From Paenibacillus sp. SYP-B4298 (GTDB taxonomy: Bacteria; Bacillota; Bacilli; Paenibacillales; Paenibacillaceae): DNA of 64,000 nt. The stretch covers positions 4,596,501 to 4,660,500 of the forward strand of contig NZ_CP115484.1 in NCBI RefSeq assembly GCF_027627475.1, in the 5' to 3' direction. The notes under the pieces were generated by a model, which saw only the letters and a program-made list of their open reading frames with translations, did no database searches and was not told where the DNA came from. Below are positions 40,644-49,683 of this stretch, piece by piece (the stretch's first letter is position 1; each line of letters starts with the position of its first letter). Both the position numbers and the translations under genes were made by a program.

Positions 40644-41249
40644 CTAACTCGCAGATGTGGAGGATGTCTCCCCATCCCTTAGCTCTGCAGTGACAATCAG
40701 ACGGTCGGGCGGATTCTTCTTGCCCGCCGGCGTGCATGTCACCAGCGTCAGCAGCGGTTTGCTGCCGTCATGTAGCACATCCACACGGCTTTTAGGGACA
40801 GAGAAGCTTTCCGTTACGACGAAGGACAGGCTCCGTTCAAGGGTCTGCACCTCGATGACATCGCCAGGCTCAAGCTCCCCCAGACGGTTAAATTGCTTCC
40901 CATAGGTCAAGGAGCGGTGTCCTGCCAAACCCACATTATGTACTCCAATCTGCTTTTTAGGCTCAATCATGCCGATTCCCTCACGAAGCGTCTGCAGTGA
41001 AGCGCCCTCGAATATCACAATCTCCAGCTCCAGCTTGGGGATACGCAGGATGCCTCTGGCGCCCTTGAGCTCCGCAGCCCCTTCAGGGCTGACCTCCACG
41101 GGTTGCCCTGATGAGGATAACTGCTCCAGCCACTCCGTGTTGCCAAGCTGCTCGAAGCTCGCAATCAACTCCGCCTGATGAGCTTCATATTGTCTGTTCT
41201 CCAATAGAGGGTACAGTACCAGTGCAAGCCCCGTCAGCATCAGCGCCAA
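40644..41249 (-). CDS. Sortase, class D-like
   Basis: About 201 aa from a TTG start at 41249 (GAAGGAG 10 nt upstream). One N-terminal membrane helix (LMLTGLALVLYPLL), then a sortase beta barrel with catalytic His (GLAGHRSLTYG), Cys in TLVTCTP and Arg in PDRLIV. TLVTC is typical of class D enzymes. It is predicted to cleave the LPRTG of the adhesin encoded immediately downstream and join it to peptidoglycan. It is on the same strand as the adhesin, separated by the 165-bp repeat element. Confidence 0.92.
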   Translation of the reverse strand: MALMLTGLALVLYPLLENRQYEAHQAELIASFEQLGNTEWLEQLSSSGQPVEVSPEGAAELKGARGILRIPKLELEIVIFEGASLQTLREGIGMIEPKKQIGVHNVGLAGHRSLTYGKQFNRLGELEPGDVIEVQTLERSLSFVVTESFSVPKSRVDVLHDGSKPLLTLVTCTPAGKKNPPDRLIVTAELRDGETSSTSAS

Positions 41250-41719
41250 GCCGATCCATCTCCTTCGTATGATACGAAAAACCTCCCTTCCATACGCACA
41301 TTAGACAGCTCTCCTCCTGGCAGGCCGAGAGCTGTATCTAGTTGCACCGTTTGGATTTGCTCCAGTTCGTGTCAATATAGAACACAGTACCTGGAAGCAA
41401 TAAACAGTATATCTCAGTTACCTAGACAGAATCTGAACAGGGATTTTTTTGCATAAAATCCACACGAGTTCACCAGAAAAAATATACTCCTCCCTTTCAT
41501 ATCAAAGGATAGAAGCCCGAAGGCTCAAAATAAAGCTGGGAATTTTCATGGGAAATATTACTACTCGTGCGCATACATTGGAGGGCAGTTTAGTTGTATA
41601 GGGACAGAGGTTGTCCCATATCCATACTTGACGGTGGAACGAGGAATTATGGGGAAGGAAGATCTGACATATTACGATCTTGCTGCGCTTGCCACCCGGC
41701 AATGAGAGTAACGCTGCGG
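41250..41719. other. Gene-free region between the DivIVA-domain gene and sortase
   Basis: 470 nt, AT-rich. A small hairpin on the minus strand (GAGCC-TTCG-GGCTT near 41510-41525) may end the DivIVA-domain transcript. A TTGACA at about 41368-41373 (minus) has no convincing -10 partner. Frames crossing this region overlap the DivIVA gene out of phase and lack family features. Nothing else recognised. Confidence 0.4.
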
Positions 41720-41977
41720 CTACACTCGGCGTTCCAGCTCTTCTACCCGGCGCTCCAGCTCCTCCAGCTTGTTCAGCAGCTCCATATCTCCAGGGCTTCT
41801 GACCATCCCATCGGAAAGCCTCTTCAGACGCAACAACTCGTGCTTCACCCACTCGTAATCCTGTACAATAATATCCAGAAATTCATTGACCTGATCCCGG
41901 TCATACCCTCTCCATCGGGTATCAAATTCTTTCGTATGTACGTCTAGCGCCGTAAGTTGAAGTCCATTTTGCTTCAT
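41720..41977 (-). CDS. Short DivIVA-domain protein
   Basis: 85 aa; ATG at 41977, AAGGGGG 9 nt upstream. The N-terminal LTALDVHTKEFDTRWRGYDRDQVNEFLD is the DivIVA membrane-binding/cross-over motif (F.....GY...EV..FL). The C-terminus is a short coiled coil (LLNKLEELERRVEELERRV). It is much shorter than full DivIVA or GpsB with their second coiled-coil domain. It may act as an adaptor for curved membranes or the septum. The link to the adjacent sortase/adhesin pair is positional only. Confidence 0.85.
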   Translation of the reverse strand: MKQNGLQLTALDVHTKEFDTRWRGYDRDQVNEFLDIIVQDYEWVKHELLRLKRLSDGMVRSPGDMELLNKLEELERRVEELERRV

Positions 41978-42232
41978 AATCTAGTACCCCCTTAATCTTT
42001 ATCTATAATTTGTACGATTTAATCTAATTATGGTTTCAGTATTTTCTGACTGGATGCTGTGTTCCGTATGGCACATGCAGTACGTGAACAGGGACTCTGC
42101 CGGTCGTCTGGCGACTTCCTACCATACTATATACCTATTTTCCCCGCCGGCTTCACCCATCTAGCGTCCCTTGCAGGTCATGCTATGCTCCTCTATAATA
42201 GATTCAAATCCTTTTGAGGGAGTTGGAATCAC

Positions 42233-42904
42233 TTGAAGAAGAAATGGTTCGCAACTGTTGCCGCAGCCTCCCTGCTGCTGAGTGCCAGTGCCGGTGTCTA
42301 CGCTGGAAGCAATCTGCAGGAGATTAAGGCCTACTTCGATTCGTCGATTAAATTTGTCGTGAACGGAACAGCATTTGAGCCGACGAATGAAAAAGGGGTG
42401 CCCGTGCTCCCGATTATTCATAACGGAACGACGTATCTGCCTGTACGATCCATCTCGGGCGCACTGGACGTTGCCGTCAATTATGATAGCAAGACCAAGA
42501 CGGTGTATCTTGGCGAAAAACTTGAAGGTACCCCCATCTCCGCCGGCTTTGACAACATGTACCATACCAAGGACCCTGAGATGACGGTTTATAAAGGAAA
42601 AGACTATAAGGACGTCTTCTTCGATAATGCGACAGGCAGCCGCTCGAGCTCCTTCATGCTGTATCCAAAAGGGAAATATCAGAAGCTGTACTTGCAGATA
42701 GCCGCCATCGGTGAGGACATCGAGCAATTCAAGGTGGAGGATAGCAAGAGCGGAACCGTGCTGAAGACCGAAACGGTCGCAGTGGCGGATGGACTGAAGA
42801 CGATTGAGGTCAATATCGCGGGTGTCCATGAGCTGTACATTCACGGTGATGTAAGCGACTCGGGCAAGGTGTTTGTCCCGCTGACAACTTCCTATTATAA
42901 ATAA
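42233..42904 (+). CDS. Secreted stalk-domain (copper amine oxidase N-terminal-like) protein
   Basis: 223 aa from a TTG start at 42233 (GAGGGAG upstream). A signal peptide (KKKWFATVAAASLLLSASAGVYAG) is followed by a stalk domain: IKFVVNGTAFEPTNEKGVPVLPI, then GTTYLPVRSISGALD and VNYDSKTKTVYLG. The C-terminal half (about 105-223) looks like an NPCBM-type or jelly-roll beta domain (KDVFFDNATGSRSSSFMLYPKG...). Such proteins are common wall-associated exoproteins of paenibacilli with unknown ligands. It is the only plus-strand gene between 1 and 62 kb. Confidence 0.85.
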   Translation: MKKKWFATVAAASLLLSASAGVYAGSNLQEIKAYFDSSIKFVVNGTAFEPTNEKGVPVLPIIHNGTTYLPVRSISGALDVAVNYDSKTKTVYLGEKLEGTPISAGFDNMYHTKDPEMTVYKGKDYKDVFFDNATGSRSSSFMLYPKGKYQKLYLQIAAIGEDIEQFKVEDSKSGTVLKTETVAVADGLKTIEVNIAGVHELYIHGDVSDSGKVFVPLTTSYYK

Positions 42905-43037
42905 GGCTACTTCAGCTTGAACGGCCGATGCCCTTGTTCGCGGGCTAAGCTTCATCTCGCATAGATTCAGTTGAAGGGGTCAGGCTTGAACGGACCTACT
43001 CGGTCATTATAAAGGTCTGCCTGAACGTGTATACGAA

Positions 43038-43081
43038 GACGCCTCCATAACCACTATGATAGTGGAGATGGAGGCGTTTTT
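43038..43081 (+). terminator. Terminator after the stalk-domain gene
   Basis: acgcctcc...ggaggcgt with an inner ccactat/atagtgg stem, followed by TTTTT. It lies in the 378-nt gap before prmC; the rest of that gap shows nothing I can name. Confidence 0.85.
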
Positions 43082-43282
43082 GGGCATGGTAAGGTAATTA
43101 TAGTGGTCAGCTTCTTCGTGCGGTAGCAGTCTGGAATAGGCGCAAAGGATCAACTCCGCTCATAAAGCTATGCCTTGATATGCGCGCGGCTGATCGCACT
43201 TACCTGCCTCTGCGGCTAGATAGTCATAGCCTAGCCACTAATCACATCCAAGCTAGGCCAGGGCGCGACGACTGCTGTCCTG

Positions 43283-44539
43283 TTACCGACAGCCTTCTGT
43301 GCCACGCTTGTTCAGTCCCAGGACATGACGCTCAATCCCCGCATAGTCGGTAATGATGCGGATCTCATCCCATGCGCCGTAATCCCTCAGTAGCTGCGCC
43401 ACCTCAGGCGCCTGGCCCATGCCCAGCTCGAAGGCGATCAGGCGCGGCGTCTGTGCCAGCTCGGGGAGCTGTGCCAGCATGCGCCGATACGGGTCGAGAC
43501 CGTCCGCGCCGCCATCCAGCGCGAGACGCGGCTCGTAATCCCGCACCTCACGCTGCAGGTGCGGGAGCTCACCCGCCGGTATGTACGGCGGGTTGGAGAC
43601 GATGACATCGGCGCACAGCCCGGCGAGCTCGCCCGGGCTGCCGCCTTCGGGCCGTAGCTGCGCGAACGGCCCGAGCAGGTCGCCCTGCACGAACTGCAGC
43701 CGCCCGTCAACTCCGTGACGGGCCGCGTTCGTGCGGGCGACTGCCAGCGCGTCCTCCGACAGGTCGGACGCGCATACGCGCCACGCGTGACGCTGCACAG
43801 CGAGCGTCACGGCGATGGCGCCGCTGCCGGTGCCGACGTCGATGACCGTCGGCACCGCTAGGCGGGCCTGAGCGCAGCCAGGCCCGGCAGGCGCAGCGCC
43901 TGCGGCGGGCGATCGCGCCGCCGTCATGTGCGCCTCGGCGGGCGATCGCATGCCCGTCTCCGCTGCCGCTGCCGCCGCGGATGCTTCGGCAGGTGCGGGC
44001 GCTCCCGCCTCTCTCACCGCGGCTTGCGGCTCCTGCTGCACGGCCTGCGGCTCCGTTGGCACGGCTACTTCGCCGAGCGCCCTACTCGCGCCCGGTACCG
44101 CCTTCGCAGCCCCTGCGCCACTCGCAGGCCCCGCGCCCGCTCCCGCGCTGCCCACTGCGGCGGGCCACAGCTCGTCCGCGGCTAGCAGCACAGCCTCGAC
44201 GAGCAATTCCGTCTCCGGGCGTGGGATCAGCACGCCTTGACGCACCATGAAGGGAAGCCCGTAGAACCATTGCTCCCCTATAATATACTGCACCGGCTCG
44301 CCTGCCGCCTTGCGCCGCAGCAGCTCGCTCCAGCGCTCCCACAGCGCCGCATCCAGTGGCTCGCTCCAGTCGCGGAGCAGTTGAGCCCGCTCCATGCCGA
44401 GCAGATGCATCAGCAGCAGCTCCGCATTGGGACGCGCCTCATCCACCCCCGCCCCGGACAAAAGAGAAGAAGCCTGCAAGCAGGCTTCTCTTAACGTCAT
44501 TCCGGGGCGATAGGCTATCTCCAAGTCGTTCACGTTCAT
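43283..44539 (-). CDS. prmC: Peptide chain release factor N5-glutamine methyltransferase, with an inserted linker
   Basis: 418 aa against a usual 280-290. N-terminal helical domain (1-110, ending VLIPRPETELLVEAVL), then an Ala/Gly/Pro-rich insert of about 104 residues (127-230), then the SAM-binding domain (VIDVGTGSGAIAVTLA) and the catalytic NPPY (VIVSNPPYIP). It methylates the Gln of the GGQ motif of RF1/RF2. Both catalytic halves look complete, so it is likely active. ATG at 44539 with GGAGGCG. It lies 47 nt after prfA, its substrate gene. Confidence 0.94.
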   Translation of the reverse strand: MNVNDLEIAYRPGMTLREACLQASSLLSGAGVDEARPNAELLLMHLLGMERAQLLRDWSEPLDAALWERWSELLRRKAAGEPVQYIIGEQWFYGLPFMVRQGVLIPRPETELLVEAVLLAADELWPAAVGSAGAGAGPASGAGAAKAVPGASRALGEVAVPTEPQAVQQEPQAAVREAGAPAPAEASAAAAAAETGMRSPAEAHMTAARSPAAGAAPAGPGCAQARLAVPTVIDVGTGSGAIAVTLAVQRHAWRVCASDLSEDALAVARTNAARHGVDGRLQFVQGDLLGPFAQLRPEGGSPGELAGLCADVIVSNPPYIPAGELPHLQREVRDYEPRLALDGGADGLDPYRRMLAQLPELAQTPRLIAFELGMGQAPEVAQLLRDYGAWDEIRIITDYAGIERHVLGLNKRGTEGCR

Positions 44540-44586
44540 CCTTCACGCCTCCACCCATTCACATTACCTCGCTGTGCAGCTTTAGC

Positions 44587-45663
44587 TTATGCCAGATTCT
44601 CTCTCTCCAGCAGCTCCGCCTGCTCTGCAACGGTCAGCGCATTAATAATTTCTCCCATGTCGCCATTCATTACCGTATCCAGCTTATGCAGCGTCAGACC
44701 GATCCGATGATCTGTCACACGGCTCTGCGGGAAGTTATACGTGCGGATGCGCTCGCTGCGGTCGCCAGTTCCGACCTTGCTCTTGCGCTCCCCCGCATAC
44801 TTCGCCTCTTCCTCCTGCCGATGAATATCGTAGATTCTGGCGCGCAGCACCTGCAGCGCCTTCGCCTTGTTGTCATTTTGCGATTTGCCGTCCTGACAAG
44901 TCGCCATGATGCCTGTCGGAATATGTGTCACGCGCACTGCCGACTTGGTCGTGTTAACGGACTGTCCGCCAGCGCCGCTGGAGCAGAAGGTGTCTACACG
45001 AATATCCTTGTCGAGAATCTCAATCTCGACATCCTCCACCTCAGGCATGACCGCCACTGTCGAGGTCGAAGTATGGATGCGTCCGCCGGACTCTGTCACC
45101 GGAATCCGCTGCACGCGATGGGCCCCGCTCTCATACTTCAGCTTGCTGTAGGCTCCCTTGCCGGAGATCATGAAGATAATCTCCTTGTAGCCGCCCAGAT
45201 CGCTCTCATTAGCGTCCAGCACCTCAACCCGCCAGCCCTGGCTATCTGCATAGCGCGTATACATCCGGTACAGATCGGATGCGAAGAGCGCCGCCTCGTC
45301 ACCGCCTGCCGCACCGCGAACCTCAACAATGACGTTTTTCTCGTCATTAGGGTCCTTGGGCAGCAGCAGGATGCGCACACGCTCCTCCAGCTCTGCCAGC
45401 TTCTCGCCCAACTCCTCGATCTCCAGCTTCACCATCTCGCGCATCTCGTCGTCCAGCTTCTCACCCTGCAGAAGCTTGGCATCCTCGTACTGCGCCAAGG
45501 TCTCTTTGTACTCCATAAATGCATTGTATGGCTCTTGCAAATCAGACTGCTCCTTGGAATAATCCCGCAGCTTCTTTGAATCGTTCGCTATATCCGGGTC
45601 GCATAGCAGCTCGCTCAGCTTCTCATAGCGGTCGGCCAGCGCCTGCAGTCGGTCCAACATCAT
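44587..45663 (-). CDS. prfA: Peptide chain release factor 1
   Basis: 358 aa, family length. It has the GGQ loop [24 protein letters not shown], the Gln being the PrmC target, and the stop-codon recognition loop [13 protein letters not shown]. It reads UAA/UAG at termination. ATG at 45663 (AGGGG upstream; the next codon is also ATG). It is operonic with prmC. Confidence 0.98.
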   Translation of the reverse strand: MMLDRLQALADRYEKLSELLCDPDIANDSKKLRDYSKEQSDLQEPYNAFMEYKETLAQYEDAKLLQGEKLDDEMREMVKLEIEELGEKLAELEERVRILLLPKDPNDEKNVIVEVRGAAGGDEAALFASDLYRMYTRYADSQGWRVEVLDANESDLGGYKEIIFMISGKGAYSKLKYESGAHRVQRIPVTESGGRIHTSTSTVAVMPEVEDVEIEILDKDIRVDTFCSSGAGGQSVNTTKSAVRVTHIPTGIMATCQDGKSQNDNKAKALQVLRARIYDIHRQEEEAKYAGERKSKVGTGDRSERIRTYNFPQSRVTDHRIGLTLHKLDTVMNGDMGEIINALTVAEQAELLERENLA

Positions 45664-45936
45664 TGTTCATACACCCCTAAACTCAATATCTCCGTCCCTT
45701 CATTATATCACATCTGAACGGAAAATGAGCAAGACGCCGCACAATCCCATTCGTTTCTTCTGATATGCGATCATTGTCGATAGCCTTGCGCCATCGCACC
45801 TTCCGCAAGCAACCTCAAGGGGGCAGCCGGACGCCTTCATGTGAGCGAACCACCGCCGTTGCCCGCTCATTCAAGCTCCTGACAGATGTCCAACGCCGTA
45901 GCAGACATCGATCTGCGGTGTCCTCTTATATCCAGT

Positions 45937-46021
45937 TGTGGATAACATCCATTCAAGCTGAAATGTATTAATAAATGCATTTATCCACAAGTTTATTCAC
46001 AATAAATCCACATTATCCACA
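45937..46021. promoter_or_regulatory. DnaA-box cluster 1
   Basis: Three perfect TTATCCACA 9-mers within 85 bp: 45937-45945 (minus orientation), 45981-45989 and 46013-46021 (plus). There is one 1-mismatch copy (TTATTCACA, 45993-46001) and a weaker AAATCCACA (46004-46012). The DNA between is AT-rich. It lies in the 474-nt gap between prfA and ychF. The rest of the gap (45664-45930) shows nothing else. Confidence 0.85.
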
Positions 46022-46093
46022 GGAAGAGGACGATAATATGTAATCTGTATGCTGTAAATGGCTGGTGTGACCAGCTAAGCACGCAATCAATAG

Positions 46094-46117
46094 AAAAAGA
46101 GGCGCAATCGCGCCTCT
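46094..46117 (-). terminator. Terminator after ychF
   Basis: On the minus strand, AGAGGCGC-GATT-GCGCCTCT followed by TTTT, about 20 nt after the ychF stop. Confidence 0.9.
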
Positions 46118-46137
46118 CCTCTTGCCGTGCTTATGGC

Positions 46138-47238
46138 TTAAACATTGAAACGGAAATGCATCACATCGCCGTCCTGTACCACATACTCCTTGCCCTCCAG
46201 CCGCAGTTGTCCGCGTTCCTTGGCTACGTTCATGGAGCCTGCAGCGACCAGATCATCATACGAGACCACCTCGGCACGGATGAAGCCGCGCTCAAAGTCT
46301 GTATGAATCACTCCCGCAGCCTGCGGCGCCTTCATGCCCTTGCGGATCGTCCAGGCGCGAACCTCCTGCACCCCTGCTGTAAAATACGTATACAGTCCCA
46401 GCAGCTTGTAAGCTGCGCGGATAAGCCGGTTCAGGCCCGATTCATCCAGACCCAGCTCCTGCAGGAACATCTCCTTGTCCTCGCCCTCCAGCTCAGCAAT
46501 CTCCGCCTCCACCTTGGCGCTGATCGGCACGACCTCGGCATTCTCGGAGGCAGCGAACTCACGCACGATCTGGACATACGGATTGCTATCCGCATCCGCA
46601 ACTCCATCCTCGCTAACATTAGCCGCGTACAGCACCGGCTTCATGGTCAGCAGATGAAGCTCGCGCACGAGCAGACGCTCATCCTCGGTCAAGTCCAGGC
46701 TGCGCGCAGGCTTATCCTCGTACAGCGCCTCCTTGATCCGCTCCAGCACCTCTACCTCTTGCGCATACTTTTTGTCGCCGCTCTTCATATTCTTCTTGGA
46801 GCGCTCAATCCGCTTCTCCACCGACTCCAGATCAGCCAGCACCAGCTCCAGATTAATCGTCTGAATGTCGCTCAGCGGATCAACCTTGCCCGCAACGTGA
46901 GTAATGTTCTCATCCTGGAAGCAGCGCACGACATGGACGATCGCGTCCACCTCGCGAATATTGGCCAGAAACTTGTTGCCCAATCCCTCGCCCTTGCTCG
47001 CTCCCTTGACGATACCAGCAATATCGATAAATTCAAATGCAGTGGGTACCGTCTTGTTCGGCGTGACCAGCTCGGTCAGCTTGTCCAGACGATGATCCGG
47101 CACCTCGACCACTCCGACATTCGGGTCAATGGTACAAAACGGATAGTTCGCCGACTCCGCACCCGCTTGTGTAATGGCATTAAACAACGTCGATTTCCCT
47201 ACGTTCGGGAGACCGACGATTCCGCAAGAAAGTGACAT
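46138..47238 (-). CDS. ychF: Redox-regulated ATPase/GTPase YchF
   Basis: 366 aa, full length. P-loop [15 protein letters not shown], switch region [24 protein letters not shown], and the C-terminal TGS-like domain ([20 protein letters not shown], then [14 protein letters not shown]). The NKxD-type element is changed to YAANV ([10 protein letters not shown]), the feature behind the ATP preference of YchF/OLA1. It binds ribosomes and is linked to stress responses. ATG at 47238 with AGGGG upstream. It lies between the two DnaA-box clusters. Confidence 0.97.
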   Translation of the reverse strand: MSLSCGIVGLPNVGKSTLFNAITQAGAESANYPFCTIDPNVGVVEVPDHRLDKLTELVTPNKTVPTAFEFIDIAGIVKGASKGEGLGNKFLANIREVDAIVHVVRCFQDENITHVAGKVDPLSDIQTINLELVLADLESVEKRIERSKKNMKSGDKKYAQEVEVLERIKEALYEDKPARSLDLTEDERLLVRELHLLTMKPVLYAANVSEDGVADADSNPYVQIVREFAASENAEVVPISAKVEAEIAELEGEDKEMFLQELGLDESGLNRLIRAAYKLLGLYTYFTAGVQEVRAWTIRKGMKAPQAAGVIHTDFERGFIRAEVVSYDDLVAAGSMNVAKERGQLRLEGKEYVVQDGDVMHFRFNV

Positions 47239-47400
47239 ATAACGTACATCCCCTTATCCTAAAAGCATAGTCTGTTGCCATTATACCCGATGCTCTCTGC
47301 CAAAGGAAGCCCTTGGCCGGACAAGGCGCCGCTGTATCCTTGCCTTATGGCGAGCATTGGCGAGCTTCTAGCAGAAGAAGGTAGCTCCGCTTACAGCAAA

Positions 47401-47431
47401 GCACCGCGCGCCAGGAAGCAGCGCGCGGTGC
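47401..47431 (-). terminator. Probable terminator of the lipoprotein gene
   Basis: gcaccgcgcg and cgcgcggtgc are perfect 10-nt arms; on the minus strand TTTGCTGT follows. It lies about 97 nt after the lipoprotein stop. Confidence 0.65.
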
Positions 47432-47527
47432 GAACAGAGAGTCGGCACAGACCTTGCTGCTGGTGCAGCAACACACGCCCCCAACCAACTACATGGGCGG
47501 CTTGGCTGACTCTAGCCCATTTCCTGT

Positions 47528-48397
47528 CTATTGTCGCGAGACCTCAAGAGCTTCCCGCGGCACTTCGATAGGCTCAATAGCATTCCATCGGCTGTAATCC
47601 GCCTGAACCTGCTGTCTCAGCCGAACCGCGTGCCCCGCCTCCAGATCGAGGCAAAAATCCGCATCCGTTGTGATGCGAATCGGCAGCGCCTGCAGTTGCC
47701 CCCTTCCAGGGAAACGAATCGTCCAGCTCAGCTTCTTGATCTGCATGGAGGAGCCCGCCTCACCAGTCATCTGCCTCGCCCCAAGCGTGCTATCCAGCAG
47801 CTCTGTCAGCAACAGCCGATTGGCTGCCGAATTCGCCGTGGACGAATAGACCAGCTCGACAGCGCCATCCTCCACGTCCACGAGCTTCATGCTCTGGCGT
47901 GCAGCTTCTCCCAGCTTGCGAAGCTGGCGCGCTGGAGCAGCCTGGTAGTCGGATAGGCTGTGCATCGCATCCGCTTGATCCTCCTCGTCCAACCTGCTCC
48001 ATTCACCGCCGAAGCTCTGATCCTGCACATACATATGCTTTCCATCCAGCAGCGTCCGCCAGCTCGATTGCTCCTCTCCCTTGCCAGCAGTCACCGTCTG
48101 GTCAATACGCAGCGGGTGAAGCGCCACACGCCCCTCTGAGCGCAGATCGAAGCGATCGTCTCCCTCATCTGCGTGAAGCTCCTGCCGAAGCTTCACCGTA
48201 AGCGCGTAGCTGTCTGATGCCTCGACTGCGGCAATGGCCTGCTCCAGCAGCTCGCGGGCAGGCGACAGGCCGGTCACAGTTGTAGCCTTGAGCCTGTCCG
48301 CTCCCGACTGTCCGCAGCCAGCGGCGGTCAGCAGAACCGCGAGCAGCAGGCCCGTAAGCCGCAGTGGGCTAAGGGCGCGTTGGTTCCTGTCATTCAA
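47528..48397 (-). CDS. Putative lipoprotein of unknown function (DUF6612/LppX-like fold suspected)
   Basis: 289 aa from a TTG start at 48397 (AAGGAG 9 nt upstream). Lipobox TAAGC after a hydrophobic helix (LTGLLLAVLLTAAGC). The mature part alternates amphipathic beta strands (YALTVKLRQEL, RFDLRSEGRVAL, KHMYVQDQ...EWSRLDE) with helices, in the style of LolA/LppX-type lipoproteins. I cannot assign a ligand. It is probably monocistronic, with DnaA-box cluster 2 just upstream of its start. Confidence 0.75.
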   Translation of the reverse strand: MNDRNQRALSPLRLTGLLLAVLLTAAGCGQSGADRLKATTVTGLSPARELLEQAIAAVEASDSYALTVKLRQELHADEGDDRFDLRSEGRVALHPLRIDQTVTAGKGEEQSSWRTLLDGKHMYVQDQSFGGEWSRLDEEDQADAMHSLSDYQAAPARQLRKLGEAARQSMKLVDVEDGAVELVYSSTANSAANRLLLTELLDSTLGARQMTGEAGSSMQIKKLSWTIRFPGRGQLQALPIRITTDADFCLDLEAGHAVRLRQQVQADYSRWNAIEPIEVPREALEVSRQ

Positions 48398-48442
48398 CTT
48401 ACTTCTCTCCTTATGTTGGGGTTCATTTGGGTTATCCTAATA

Positions 48443-48540
48443 TTATCCCCAGATTGCCCACAAAATAACGGAGTTTATCAACAAAACTATCCACATTATC
48501 CCCTATTTATCCACAGATTCGGATGTTTCCATGGGGATAA
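48443..48540. promoter_or_regulatory. DnaA-box cluster 2
   Basis: One perfect TTATCCACA (48507-48515) and several 1-mismatch boxes: TTATCCCCA (48443-48451 and, reversed, 48532-48540), TTATCAACA (48475-48483) and CTATCCACA (48487-48495), all within 98 bp. It occupies the whole gap between the lipoprotein gene and the end of the NRPS cluster. Confidence 0.75.
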
Positions 48541-48560
48541 GTCGTTTTTTCGTTTAATCA

Positions 48561-49604
48561 TCAAGGATTCAAGCTCGTATCATTTTCCTGTTGGAGCGCT
48601 TCAATTAAGGCTTCAAGAACGGGCTGTTCTTCCTGCTTTATCCGTTGGATTTTATCAATAATACTATCGACCCGCTCAAGCTCCCCGGTAAACTCCAGCT
48701 TGAGTAGATAATTGCGCATCGCAAAAAACTCATCCTTGAACTGCGTATAGGATTGAATGTATCCATCCAGTCTAAGCGAAGGGAATTGATTCATCAAAAA
48801 CTTAAGCCTCTCCGCCATCATCAGCTTATGTTCCCCTATTACATGCAGCGCCGTCACATCCACATCTCTTTCCTGCAAGGCCATGAGCTTCAAATTCTTA
48901 TTCACAAAATCATAGGTGTCAAGACCATACAGCAACTGGTATCCCTGGTCGTAGTCCATTACATTACGTATTGTCGCCCTGGAATGGACGAAATCCTTGA
49001 GCTGGTCAACAATATAATCCAGTCTTAGATGGAACCGGACCTCATCTCTGGGTCTCATGATAATCAATTTGCTTTCAAATTGTTCATAGTTATAGGTGTT
49101 ATCAAAGAATCCTTGCTTCATCTGATCAACCTTCACGGTTCGACTGGACAACTGTCCTTTGGCATCATATCCATAGAAAGCAAACTCCCCTGCCTCCTGA
49201 TCGAAACCATGAATCATAATCATATGATTAAAATTTTGTTGGCGCTGCTCCGCAGCTGTACCTGGAATATACCTCTCATTGACATGGATACAGATGTATC
49301 GATTCTGACGAATCGATTCCATAATAACGTCTATAAACTCCATCTGATGCTGTATCAGCACGTCCCTGCTAATCAACTGATGCTCCAAGAGCGGGCAAAG
49401 CGGTGACCAATTATATCCCGAAGCATCCGGGAGATAGAATTGAACGGGAAGGAGCGGGCTGTTAACATCCGAAACCAACTGAATATAGTTTTGAAAGATC
49501 CAATGTTGAGCATGAGGCAACTGCCCTATAACCGCCATTTGATAGGCATAATTTAAGTATCCTCTCACCATTGGCTTGTGTACAGGCAGTACTTTCTTCA
49601 TCAT
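48561..49604 (-). CDS. BtrH-like protein lacking the expected catalytic cysteine (NRPS-associated)
   Basis: About 347 aa from the ATG at 49604 (GGAGGAG 6 nt upstream; a further ATG at 49619 has no good site). Sequence style and size resemble the neighbouring BtrH-like protein. The conserved core FNHMIMIHGFDQEAGEFAFYGYD corresponds to the His and Asp segments of papain-like/BtrH folds. The N-terminal segment where the nucleophilic Cys should be (VRGYLNYAYQMAVIGQL) has none. The C-terminal half is alpha-helical (Leu-rich, KLEFTGELERVDSIIDKIQRI). It is the last gene of the leftward NRPS transcript. It may be a structural partner of the other copy. Confidence 0.6.
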   Translation of the reverse strand: MMKKVLPVHKPMVRGYLNYAYQMAVIGQLPHAQHWIFQNYIQLVSDVNSPLLPVQFYLPDASGYNWSPLCPLLEHQLISRDVLIQHQMEFIDVIMESIRQNRYICIHVNERYIPGTAAEQRQQNFNHMIMIHGFDQEAGEFAFYGYDAKGQLSSRTVKVDQMKQGFFDNTYNYEQFESKLIIMRPRDEVRFHLRLDYIVDQLKDFVHSRATIRNVMDYDQGYQLLYGLDTYDFVNKNLKLMALQERDVDVTALHVIGEHKLMMAERLKFLMNQFPSLRLDGYIQSYTQFKDEFFAMRNYLLKLEFTGELERVDSIIDKIQRIKQEEQPVLEALIEALQQENDTSLNP

Positions 49605-49683
49605 CGTATGCTCCTCCATTCAACAACTCGTTATGGTGCGTTCAAACAGGGGATAAGGGAATCCACGGCGACAAATGGCTCGT

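Noticed and set aside
41502-41852. Minus-strand open frame overlapping the DivIVA-domain gene
   Set aside because: It runs out of phase through a supported gene and then through AT-rich intergenic DNA; composition is not protein-like.
42161-42955. Minus-strand open frame of about 264 codons opposite the stalk-domain gene
   Set aside because: The plus-strand frame has a signal peptide, ribosome site, stalk-domain motifs and a terminator; the antisense frame has none.
48443-48540. Chromosomal replication origin
   Set aside because: DnaA boxes are clustered, but no dnaA, dnaN or rpmH genes and no clear AT-rich unwinding repeats are nearby; a regulatory or titration cluster is more likely.
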